Of a stretch of 64,000 nt of DNA, positions 18,260 through 25,530 are shown piece after piece. Made by a program: the position numbers and the translations under genes. Under the pieces are notes generated by a model that was not told the origin of the DNA, ran no database searches, and worked only from the letters and a program-made list of their open reading frames with translations. Numbering within the stretch: position 1 is the first letter of the stretch; each line of letters starts with the position of its first letter. This DNA comes from Pseudomonadales bacterium (GTDB taxonomy: Bacteria > Pseudomonadota > Gammaproteobacteria > Pseudomonadales > Ketobacteraceae), in the NCBI GenBank assembly GCA_020062665.1, contig JAGUVW010000016.1:1-64000 (forward strand), written 5' to 3'.

Positions 18260-19000
18260 TCATTTCTGTCCGCCACTCGAGCGTGAGCGCCACAGTCGCA
18301 AGTGCGGCAGCGAATGGCCATAGTGATACTGCACCTGTTCCGCGTCGTAACGCTGCTCCGGCGCGACTGGACAGGCCCAGCGCGCCAGACACTGATGGCT
18401 GCACGCCGACGCCTCCTGCAGGCGAAAATCGATGCAGCGCTCCAGTCGCAAAGCATGCTGCTCCAGGGCGCGGGGCGGACAGGCGGCAACGCAGGGCTTG
18501 TCATGACAGACAGCACAGGGCGACGTGGACGGCACCGGTAACGATGATGGCAACACCGCGTCCACCAGGATCAGGGCGCGATAGGCATACCACAGGCCCC
18601 AGGTATCGTTGATGCCCACTTTCATGGGCGATTCGTGGTGCCATCCGGCCAGTTGCCCCAGCGACTGTAACGGCACCACGCTGGCACCGGGATAAAGAAA
18701 ACAAAACCCCAGCTCAGGAAAACGTCGCGCCATGAATTCGCTGACCACCTGGCGCGAGAACGCATCTACTGGATGTTCGCCAGCGGGGCAATGGTGTTTG
18801 AAAGCGCGCCAGAAGGTGGGCCCACCATTGCCAAACAGGATCAGCGACCCGTTCGCGCACAACGGCTGGCCTGCCGCTTCGATGTCCGCCCGCAGGGAAG
18901 GCGTCAGGCGATCCGAACCGATCGCGGCCTGCAGGTTCAAGCCCGCAGCATCCAGGCAGGAATCAGCAAAAAAGTCATAAGCAGACGGGGGTTGGGGCAT
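18260..19000 (-). CDS. CblC/QueG-like protein with 4Fe-4S domain
   Basis: A 246-residue protein in two parts. Residues about 45-150 resemble the MMACHC (CblC)/QueG cobalamin-binding fold: LFGNGGPTFW, HPVDAFSRQVV, LGQLAGWHHESPMK and WGLWYAYRALIL follow that family's pattern. Residues about 160-215 hold eight Cys, in CAVCHDKPCVAACP and then CID...CSHQCLARWACPV, enough for one or two [4Fe-4S] clusters. QueG, the epoxyqueuosine reductase, has the same kind of arrangement but is longer and differs in motif. AAGG precedes the ATG. It is probably cytoplasmic. The assignment to a corrinoid-dependent redox role is inference. Confidence 0.65.
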   Translation of the reverse strand: MPQPPSAYDFFADSCLDAAGLNLQAAIGSDRLTPSLRADIEAAGQPLCANGSLILFGNGGPTFWRAFKHHCPAGEHPVDAFSRQVVSEFMARRFPELGFCFLYPGASVVPLQSLGQLAGWHHESPMKVGINDTWGLWYAYRALILVDAVLPSSLPVPSTSPCAVCHDKPCVAACPPRALEQHALRLERCIDFRLQEASACSHQCLARWACPVAPEQRYDAEQVQYHYGHSLPHLRLWRSRSSGGQK

Positions 19001-19097
19001 AAGAACCTTGATGTGGATTTGATAGACAACTGGCTGAATTCATGGGCTTTATACGTGAACTTCCACCCTGAAAACAGCGGTGCGCGAAAAAGAATGA

Positions 19098-19125
19098 TTG
19101 ACTTCGGCATTCATCTGCCTATGAT
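19098..19125 (+). promoter_or_regulatory. sigma70-type promoter of the cold-shock gene
   Basis: TTGACT (19098-19103) and TATGAT (19120-19125) each match five of six consensus bases, with a 16-base spacer. The predicted start of transcription near 19132 would leave a leader of about 147 bases before the cold-shock ATG. Confidence 0.65.
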
Positions 19126-19131
19126 TTGTTG

Positions 19132-19278
19132 AGCTGGAGAGTACGGCAAGTAACCTATGTTTAACCATCACGAAGTCCCCGCAGTAGAACCTCGTCTAAT
19201 TGGTCATACGCTACATCCCCACTATTTCAGCGCAATCACAATCGTATCGATGACTCAAAAGAGTCGAGGAAAATAAGC
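19132..19278 (+). promoter_or_regulatory. long 5' leader of the cold-shock mRNA
   Basis: No coding frame is seen here. The length is like that of the E. coli cspA leader, known to refold with temperature. A small hairpin GACTC-AAAA-GAGTC (19252-19265) stands right before the Shine-Dalgarno AGGA (19267-19270), placed to influence ribosome access. Confidence 0.5.
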
Positions 19279-19488
19279 ATGTCTACATCTACTGGCACCG
19301 TTAAGTGGTTCAACGAAAGCAAAGGTTTTGGCTTCATCGAACAGGATAACGGCCCCGACGTTTTCGCCCACTTCAGCGCCATTTCTGGCTCCGGCTTCCG
19401 CACTCTGCAGGAAGGCCAGCGCGTACAGTTCACTGTAACCAAAGGTCAGAAAGGCCCTCAGGCTGAAAACATCGTTGTTATCAAGTAA
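19279..19488 (+). CDS. cold-shock protein, CspA family
   Basis: A 69-residue single cold-shock domain, an RNA/single-stranded-DNA-binding OB fold. [17 protein letters not shown] contains RNP1 (KGFGFI) and DVFAHFSAI contains RNP2. Length and ending (QAENIVVIK) are typical. AGGA lies eight bases before the ATG. The gene has its own strong promoter, a long leader and a strong terminator, so it is monocistronic. Whether it is cold-induced or constitutive cannot be read from the protein; the long leader favours post-transcriptional control. Confidence 0.96.
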   Translation: MSTSTGTVKWFNESKGFGFIEQDNGPDVFAHFSAISGSGFRTLQEGQRVQFTVTKGQKGPQAENIVVIK

Positions 19489-19517
19489 TAGCGATCGTCG
19501 ACCGTAAGGTTCAGAAG

Positions 19518-19544
19518 AAGGCAGCTCCAAGAGCTGCCTTTTTT
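19518..19544 (+). terminator. Rho-independent terminator of the cold-shock gene
   Basis: AAGGCAGCTC (19518-19527), loop CAA, GAGCTGCCTT (19531-19540), then TTTT. A 10-bp perfect stem. It may also work for the convergent glutaredoxin-like gene. Confidence 0.92.
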
Positions 19545-19580
19545 GTTGTCTGCGATTTGGCTGCCTGCAATGAGATAGGT

Positions 19581-20222
19581 TCAGAACATCTCGGCCAGCG
19601 TCTGCTTGAGCAAGCCTTCCGGATAGCCCTGGATGCGGCGCGCGCCAACGTAGATAAGCGGATAGCCGTTACCTTCCAGCCACTGATAGGCCTCCTTGGC
19701 GGAGGCGGATTTTTCAGGATCGAGCTCTGTGTAGGCGACGTTGTTGTCGGCAAAGAATTCCCGCGCCTTTGCGCAATAGCCGCACCAGGATACGCCGTAC
19801 ATGACCACCCTGGGTTTGCCAGTTTCATCGAAATGGGCGCCCATCACCTTCTGGCCATAAGATGTAAGCACCTCGAGGCCATAGGCTTCCGCCAGCGCTG
19901 AATCCACCTGGGCGCGCTGATAGCCGTCCAGACGCACCTTGCCCACCATGATCATCGGCAACATGCCGGGGCTGCCCCAGTCACGCATGGTCTGCTCGGC
20001 GGCGGGGTTCTGGCTGACATTGACCTGCTCGTACATTACCTCGCGGCGATCGAGAAAGTCCGTCGCCTGACTGCAGGGGCCTTTGCACTGGTCGTTCACA
20101 AAGACCATCACTTTGGGCTTGCCCTGCTCGTCGAACGCGCCCTGCTGGGAGGCCGGCAACCAGTGGGCGCGGTATTGATACGCGACGCCGGCAAGCACCA
20201 GCAGAATCAGTAGTTTCTTCAT
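19581..20222 (-). CDS. exported tandem glutaredoxin-like protein
   Basis: A 213-residue protein with an N-terminal hydrophobic segment (KKLLILLVLAGVAY) acting as signal or anchor, then two glutaredoxin-like domains. The first (about 36-110) has CKGPC at 46-50, three residues between the Cys instead of two; the second (about 137-213) has a normal CGYC at 147-150. Each is followed by a family-like second half (LPMIMVGKVRLDGY; YPLIYVGARRIQGY), so this is an internal duplication with a diverged first copy. A redox role on the periplasmic side of the membrane is inferred. It lies 75 bases downstream of the exported DKLGHFF protein gene on the same strand. Confidence 0.8.
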   Translation of the reverse strand: MKKLLILLVLAGVAYQYRAHWLPASQQGAFDEQGKPKVMVFVNDQCKGPCSQATDFLDRREVMYEQVNVSQNPAAEQTMRDWGSPGMLPMIMVGKVRLDGYQRAQVDSALAEAYGLEVLTSYGQKVMGAHFDETGKPRVVMYGVSWCGYCAKAREFFADNNVAYTELDPEKSASAKEAYQWLEGNGYPLIYVGARRIQGYPEGLLKQTLAEMF

Positions 20223-20296
20223 GGGGTCATCTTCACTCGTTCAAACAGTGTGGTGCAGTTCAGCATAGTCCGGCGCATTGCGTCCTGCCTGTTGCG

Positions 20297-21415
20297 TCAG
20301 TGGGGTACGACGCGTTGCAACGCGGCAGCGCTGACCCGACGCCACTCCGCCAGCCGGACGCGCAGGTCGCCAATGTAATCCAGGGTTGCGGGGGACACAT
20401 CGACATCGTCCTGAACCATCCTCCGCTCCAGAATGATTTCCGGCTGCAGGTAGTCCGGCAGCACGCGATGGCCATACAGGTTCAGCAGGCGCGGCTGCCA
20501 CTGGCCGTATTTCGCCTTGGGCAACTGATCGGTTCGGCACGTTATGCCGTGGGCGCGGATGCGCTGCAACAGTTCCTCGCTGCCGAGCACCGGGCAATTG
20601 ACCGCTTCGCTCCAGCCGTTATCGACATAGTCATCCCAGCGAAACGTCTGCACCAATTGCCAGCGCGCTTGCCGGCACTGAATGTAGGGCGACACGGCGG
20701 CGGCACCGAGCGGATCAGGTTGCTTAGCCAGGATGCGATTCCAGAAGCGCAGGCCATGAAAGTTGGCCGCCAGATCGGCGAAGGAAAACACCCCGGTGGT
20801 CTGCGCACCGAAATACACCGACTCCGACCATTCACCGAACAGCAGGCCGCTTTCGACAGTCTCGCTGAGGTGTTCTGTGGCCTCGAAATAGCTGTAACCC
20901 TCGGTAAAAAAGTGGCCCAGCTTGTCGGTGCCCATTTCAACGCCACCGACCTTGATCACCGCTGCCATGCGCTCGCTCAACACCAGCGAAGGCGATGCCT
21001 GCCAGAAAAAATCGCGATAGATGGACTCCGCCAAGGTCACGCGACGACGGGTGATGTGCGGACTTTCTTCGGCGAATGTTTCCAGCTGGCCGACGACAGA
21101 GCGAGCCAGTGCGCGGGTGAGTGCGGTGTAAAGACGGGGTTCGTCACAGCGCGGCTGCAGCCAGCGCGGATCCTGCTTGGCGTGATGCACCAGGAAACGA
21201 TCGTTGGCCTGTTCCACCGCCTGCGCCAGCAGCCGGTTCACTTCGGCTTCGAGCACGGGCGCGCTGTCCGGCAGCTGCGCGGGCTGGCCGGGGGGAATGG
21301 TGAACTGATCCACTTCGGCGGCGTGGATTTCCAGCACCAGCAGCATGCTCACCAAGGTGATGACGAGGTGCCGCACCGGGAATCGCACGAAGGGTTGTCG
21401 CAACTGCGCTGGCAT
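20297..21415 (-). CDS. hypothetical exported protein with DKLGHFF motif
   Basis: A 372-residue protein with a signal peptide (hydrophobic VITLVSMLLVLEIHA, cleavage near IHA-AEV). The most striking part is GVEMGTDKLGHFFTEGYSYF (about 155-174), an Asp-Lys-x-x-His pattern seen in several uncharacterised exported or membrane families. Cys residues near PRCDEP, YIQCRQ, NCPVLG and GITCRT may form disulfides. I place the start at the ATG at 21415, because an upstream start (21448) would lie in the lysS terminator hairpin. No function is known. The tandem glutaredoxin gene follows, so a shared envelope role is possible. Confidence 0.65.
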   Translation of the reverse strand: MPAQLRQPFVRFPVRHLVITLVSMLLVLEIHAAEVDQFTIPPGQPAQLPDSAPVLEAEVNRLLAQAVEQANDRFLVHHAKQDPRWLQPRCDEPRLYTALTRALARSVVGQLETFAEESPHITRRRVTLAESIYRDFFWQASPSLVLSERMAAVIKVGGVEMGTDKLGHFFTEGYSYFEATEHLSETVESGLLFGEWSESVYFGAQTTGVFSFADLAANFHGLRFWNRILAKQPDPLGAAAVSPYIQCRQARWQLVQTFRWDDYVDNGWSEAVNCPVLGSEELLQRIRAHGITCRTDQLPKAKYGQWQPRLLNLYGHRVLPDYLQPEIILERRMVQDDVDVSPATLDYIGDLRVRLAEWRRVSAAALQRVVPH

Positions 21416-21424
21416 GAGGGGGCA

Positions 21425-21442
21425 AGGCCCCTTGCGGGGCCT
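21425..21442 (-). terminator. hairpin after lysS
   Basis: On the minus strand AGGCCCC-GCAA-GGGGCCT: a 7-bp GC stem with a stable GNRA tetraloop, 7 bases past the lysS stop, followed only by TTGCCCCC. The poor T-run makes it a weak terminator or a 3' processing signal. Confidence 0.55.
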
Positions 21443-21448
21443 CGACAC

Positions 21449-22942
21449 TTAGGCCTGGGGCCGCATATGCGGGAACAGGATGACATCGCGAATCGACGGC
21501 GAGTCGGTGAACAGCATCACCAGACGATCGATGCCGATGCCCTCGCCCGCGGTCGGCGGCAAACCATATTCCAGCGCGGCGATGTAGTCCGCATCGAAAT
21601 GCATGGCTTCGTCGTCGCCCGCATCCTTGTCGGCCACCTGTTTCTGGAAGCGCTCCGCCTGATCTTCCGGATCGTTCAACTCCGAGAAGCCGTTGGCAAT
21701 CTCGCGCCCGCCCACGAAAAATTCGAAGCGGTCGGTGACGAACGGATTGCTGTCGCTGCGGCGTGCCAGCGGTGACACCTCGGTGGGATATTCGGTGATG
21801 AAGGTCGGATGCTTGAGGCGGTGCTCCACAGTTTTTTCGAAGATTTCGATTTGCAGTTTGCCCAGGCCGTAGGATGCTTTCACCGGAACGCCCAGTTTCG
21901 CGCACACCGCTTTGGCGGACTCGATGTTGTCGATGTCGCTGGCTTTCAGATCAGGATTGAACTGCAGGATGGAGTCGAACACGCTCAGGCGCGCGAACGG
22001 CGAGCCGAAATCATAGGTGTCACCCTGATACGGAACCTGGGTGGTGCCCAGCACATCCTGCGCCAGACTGCGCAACATGTCCTCGGTGAGATCCATCAGA
22101 TCCTTGTAATCCGCGTAGGCCTGGTAGAACTCCAGCATGGTGAACTCGGGATTGTGCCGGGTGGACAGACCTTCGTTGCGGAAGTTGCGGTTGATCTCGA
22201 ACACGCGTTCAAATCCACCCACCACCAGACGTTTCAGGTACAGCTCCGGCGCGATGCGCAGGAACAGTTCCATGTCCAGGGCGTTGTGGAAGGTGACGAA
22301 GGGCTTTGCGGTGGCACCGCCGGGAATCACCTGCATCATGGGGGTTTCCACTTCCATGAAGCCACGGGTTTTCAGGTAGTCGCGGATGCCGTCGACGATG
22401 GCGCTGCGGATGCGGAAAGTGGTGCGCACGTCTTCGTTGACGATCAGGTCCACGTAGCGCTGGCGATAACGCATTTCCTGATCGGACAGACCTTTGTGCT
22501 TGTCCGGCAGCGGGCGCAGGGATTTCACCAGGTGTTCGCACTGCTCGATGTTGACGTAGAGATCGCCCTTGCCGGAACGGTGCAAGGTGCCGGCCACACC
22601 GACGATGTCGCCCAGATCCCAGGTTTTGATGTCGTCGAGGGTTTCGGCGGAAAGCCCTTTGCGATCCACGTACAGCTGGATGCGGCCGCTCACGTCCTGA
22701 ATCTCCAGGAAAGCACCTCGATCCCGCATCACGCGCCCGGCGACACTGACCTTGATGTTCTGTTCGGCCAGTTGTTCCTTGGTGGCCTCGGCGTATTGTT
22801 TCTGCAGGTCACCGCAGTGGTGTTCGCGGCGGAAGCCGTTGGGGAATGCGTTGCCCTGCTCGCGCTTGCGGGCCAGTTTGGCGCGGCGCTCGGCGATGAG
22901 TTTGTTTTCGTCAGGTTCCGGGGTTTGATTTTGCTCGGTCAT
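21449..22942 (-). CDS. lysS: lysyl-tRNA synthetase, class II
   Basis: Charges tRNA-Lys with lysine in the cytoplasm. The 497-residue protein has the usual length: an N-terminal OB-fold anticodon-binding domain (about 60-165; [19 protein letters not shown]) and a class II catalytic core with motif 1 ([10 protein letters not shown]), motif 2 ([20 protein letters not shown]) and motif 3 ([13 protein letters not shown]). The protein ends HMRPQA. It starts 13 bases downstream of the prfB stop, the conserved prfB-lysS operon, so its level is tied to the RF2 frameshift control only transcriptionally. Confidence 0.98.
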   Translation of the reverse strand: MTEQNQTPEPDENKLIAERRAKLARKREQGNAFPNGFRREHHCGDLQKQYAEATKEQLAEQNIKVSVAGRVMRDRGAFLEIQDVSGRIQLYVDRKGLSAETLDDIKTWDLGDIVGVAGTLHRSGKGDLYVNIEQCEHLVKSLRPLPDKHKGLSDQEMRYRQRYVDLIVNEDVRTTFRIRSAIVDGIRDYLKTRGFMEVETPMMQVIPGGATAKPFVTFHNALDMELFLRIAPELYLKRLVVGGFERVFEINRNFRNEGLSTRHNPEFTMLEFYQAYADYKDLMDLTEDMLRSLAQDVLGTTQVPYQGDTYDFGSPFARLSVFDSILQFNPDLKASDIDNIESAKAVCAKLGVPVKASYGLGKLQIEIFEKTVEHRLKHPTFITEYPTEVSPLARRSDSNPFVTDRFEFFVGGREIANGFSELNDPEDQAERFQKQVADKDAGDDEAMHFDADYIAALEYGLPPTAGEGIGIDRLVMLFTDSPSIRDVILFPHMRPQA

Positions 22943-22955
22943 GGTTTTGCCTTTT

Positions 22956-24051
22956 TTACAGCCCCGACTTCAGGCTCGCCTCAATAAATTCATCCAGATC
23001 CCCGTCCAGTACTGCGTTGGGGTTGGAGTTTTCCACGTTGGTGCGCAGATCCTTGATGCGGGACTGGTCCAGCACGTAGGAACGGATCTGGCTGCCCCAG
23101 CCGATATCGGACTTGGAATCTTCCAGTTTCTGTTTCTCGGCGTTCTGCTTCTGCACTTCCAGCTCGTACAGTTTCGCGCGCAGCTGTTTCATCGCGAAAT
23201 CCTTGTTCTTGTGCTGGGAACGCTCGGCCTGGCACTGCACCACGGTGTTGGTGGGCAAGTGGGTGATCCGCACGGCGGATTCGGTCCGGTTGACGTGCTG
23301 ACCGCCGGCGCCGCTGGCGCGGTACACGTCGATGCGCAGATCCGCCGGGTTGATTTCGATCTCGATGTTGTCGTCGATTTCCGGTGACACGAACACGGAT
23401 GAGAACGAGGTGTGGCGGCGGTTGCCGGAGTCGAACGGGGATTTGCGCACGAGACGGTGCACGCCGGTTTCGGTGCGCAGCCAGCCGTAGGCGTATTCGC
23501 CTTCGAAGCGGATGGTGGCGGATTTGATGCCGGCCACTTCACCGTCGGACACTTCCACCAGTTCGGTTTTGAAGCCGCGCCGCTCGCCCCAGCGCAAGTA
23601 CATCCGCAGCAGCATGCTGGCCCAGTCCTGGGCCTCGGTGCCGCCGGAACCCGCCTGAATGTCCAGATAGCAGTTATTGGCGTCCATCTTGCCGGCGAAC
23701 ATGCGGCGGAATTCCAGGTTGGACACTTCGACTTCGAGCTTGTCCAGTTCAGCAGACACTTCTGCCGCCGTGCCTTCGTCGTTCTCCTCCACCGCCATGT
23801 CGAGGAGTTCCTTCATGTCGGCGACGCCGCTCTTGAGTTTCTTCAGGGTGGAGACGATCTGGTCCAGCGCCACCCGCTCGCGGCCCAGTTCCTGGGCTTT
23901 TTCCGGGGTGTTCCAGATGGCGGGGTCTTCCAGTTCGCGGTTGACTTCGTCGAGGCGTTCGCACTTCAGATCGAAGTCAAAGATACCCCCTAAGCGCTTC
24001 GCTGCGCGCATTGAGGTCTTTGATTTTGTTGACTATCGGATTGATTTCCAT
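22956..24051 (-). CDS. prfB: peptide chain release factor 2 (programmed +1 frameshift)
   Basis: RF2 ends translation at UGA and UAA codons. The gene is in two frames: ATG at 24051 encodes 24 codons ([20 protein letters not shown] then RGYL), then an in-frame TGA at 23979-23977; a +1 slip on CTT continues as [11 protein letters not shown] in the second frame to 22956, for 364 residues in all. KSPFDSG holds the SPF stop-codon-recognition tripeptide and [13 protein letters not shown] the catalytic GGQ. An apparent start at 24011 in the second frame is spurious. Autoregulation by RF2 is expected: low RF2 slows reading of the TGA and favours the shift. lysS follows 13 bases downstream. Confidence 0.97.
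23976..23991 (-). other. prfB: prfB +1 frameshift site
   Basis: On the minus strand AGGGGG (23991-23986), TAT, then CTT TGA C (23982-23976). The internal Shine-Dalgarno sequence three bases before the slippery CTT, the TGA and the following C are the canonical recoding elements and equal the E. coli signal as I remember it. Confidence 0.96.
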
Positions 24052-24213
24052 GGGGCCTGCTATCCACGTCGGCGGAAAAGGTGGCGTATTTTACCGGGCG
24101 AAGGGGCCGGGTACCAGCGCGGAACTCAGAGATCGTCCAGTTCGGCCTTCAGTTCACCCTGCAAGCTGAACGAGAAGGGGTTGAGCCTCAGTACGCCGGC
24201 CTCAGTTGCCAAA

Positions 24214-25203
24214 TCAGGTTTCTACGATGTGTTTGGAAAAACGCCCGCGATATTCCCGTGGCGACAGCCCCACCTTGCGCTTGAACATCTTGGAAAATGA
24301 ACTCACATCTTCGTAGCCCACATTCTGGGTGATTTCGGCGATGGTCTGCTTGCTGGTTTCCAGCAGGCGCTTGGCCATTTCGATGCGCACAGTCTGCAGG
24401 TAGGCGAGCGGCGATTCCCCGGTGGCGGATTTGAAGCGGCGGATCAGGGTGCGCGGACTCATGGCCTTTTCTTCTGCCAGCCAGGCCAGGGAGAAATCCT
24501 CGGCGTAATGCTGGTCGATCCATTCCTGGATGCCCTTGATGGCTTCGTCGTTGTGGTATTTGTTCTGGTTGAGGGAGAAGTACGACAGCTGGGATTCGCG
24601 GCCGGAGTCGATCACCATGGCTTTGGCGGATTCGATCGCGGTTTCGTGGTCGATGTAGAGTTCGATGAAGTGCAGGCCCAGGTCGAACCAGGAGTGGCCG
24701 CCGCCGGAGCAGAAGATGGGGCCATCGGCTGTCACCAGTTGTTCGGGGATCAGGTTGACGTTGGGGTAGCGTTTGCGGAAACGTTCGGCGTGGGCCCAGT
24801 GGGTGGTGGCCTTGCGTCCTTCGAGCAGGCCCGCTTCTGCCAGGAAGAAGGCGCCGGTGCAGTTGCTGGCGATCTGCACGCCTTGGTCGAACTGTTTGCG
24901 CAGGCATTCCACCAGTTCCGGGTTGCGCGCCAGGGTCTTTTCCACGTCGCCGCCGATGGAGGGCACCAGCACGACGTGGGCGTCGGTGATGGCGTCGAAG
25001 GCGCAGTCGGCCTGCAGCAGGATGTTGTTGAGGCAGCGGATGGGCTGGCCGTCGGGGGTGGCCAGTCGCACGTTGAATTTGGGGGTGAGGCTTTTGCCCT
25101 GGAAGAAGTTCCAGGCGGTGCCGGCGGTGGATAAAAGGTCAATCACCCCCACAATGGAGGTCGCGAAGGCGTAGTTAAAACCGAGGATGTAAACGTTGAT
25201 CAT
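24214..25203 (-). CDS. GlxA-type AraC family transcriptional regulator
   Basis: A 329-residue regulator with an N-terminal DJ-1/PfpI-like domain (about 1-195; IASNCTGAFFLAEAGLLEGRKATTHW) and a C-terminal AraC double helix-turn-helix (about 215-320; EKAMSPRTLIRRFKSATGESPLAYLQ, then ITQNVGYEDVSSFSKMFKRKVGLSPREYR). The Cys at the PfpI nucleophile place is present, but these proteins act as sensors, not proteases. Start at 25203 gives MINVYIL; a Met four codons earlier is possible. It is divergent from the acyl-CoA dehydrogenase operon across a repeat-containing gap of 327 bases and could regulate it, but nothing in the sequence proves this. Confidence 0.88.
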   Translation of the reverse strand: MINVYILGFNYAFATSIVGVIDLLSTAGTAWNFFQGKSLTPKFNVRLATPDGQPIRCLNNILLQADCAFDAITDAHVVLVPSIGGDVEKTLARNPELVECLRKQFDQGVQIASNCTGAFFLAEAGLLEGRKATTHWAHAERFRKRYPNVNLIPEQLVTADGPIFCSGGGHSWFDLGLHFIELYIDHETAIESAKAMVIDSGRESQLSYFSLNQNKYHNDEAIKGIQEWIDQHYAEDFSLAWLAEEKAMSPRTLIRRFKSATGESPLAYLQTVRIEMAKRLLETSKQTIAEITQNVGYEDVSSFSKMFKRKVGLSPREYRGRFSKHIVET

Positions 25204-25287
25204 GGCGTGGCGCATTCAACCAGAATTAAGTCAGAAATGACAATTACACAGATTGGGGTGCAATGCAAACATTCCGGCTATGAGCGC

Positions 25288-25492
25288 GATCCACAGCTGG
25301 AAGTAGGGTGCTGCCATTCCGGACACGCTTCAAGCCCATCCATGGGACGCTCGTCCGCGGCCCCTCCGGGTCCGGCCATTCACGAGTACGCTCATGGCGT
25401 TCGCAGCGACGAAAGTATACTTTCGCTATTTCGCTGCTCATCCATGGCCGCAAACGGTCCGGAACTGCGGCACCCCACTCAAACTGAAGATC
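25288..25492 (+). repeat. Y-fold interspersed repeat, copy 2 (large, diverged)
   Basis: Fills most of the 25204-25530 gap. Outer imperfect inverted arms at 25288-25324 and 25457-25492 share GGGTGC-GC-TTCCGGAC. Inside, the family core starts with GGACACGC (25321) and the hairpin CCCA-TCCA-TGGG (25335-25346); the second hairpin is degenerate (GGCCCC-TCC-GGGTCC). Unlike other copies, about 80 extra bases follow, including the perfect palindrome CGAAAGTATACTTTCG near 25411-25426 inside GCAGCGA...TCGCTGC arms. No coding capacity. Confidence 0.7.
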
Positions 25493-25530
25493 GATTTGCA
25501 TCCCGAGTAAATTCCGCCGAGGCCCCTCAC

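Noticed and set aside
23956-24011. Start of prfB at 24011
   Set aside because: It ignores the canonical +1 frameshift signal and the conserved first frame starting at 24051.
24131-24205. Possible C-terminal coding remnant on the minus strand (reading ...SLQGELKAELDDL then stop)
   Set aside because: Only about 25 codons, closed upstream by a stop in the same frame and without a start or ribosome site; too weak for a pseudogene call.
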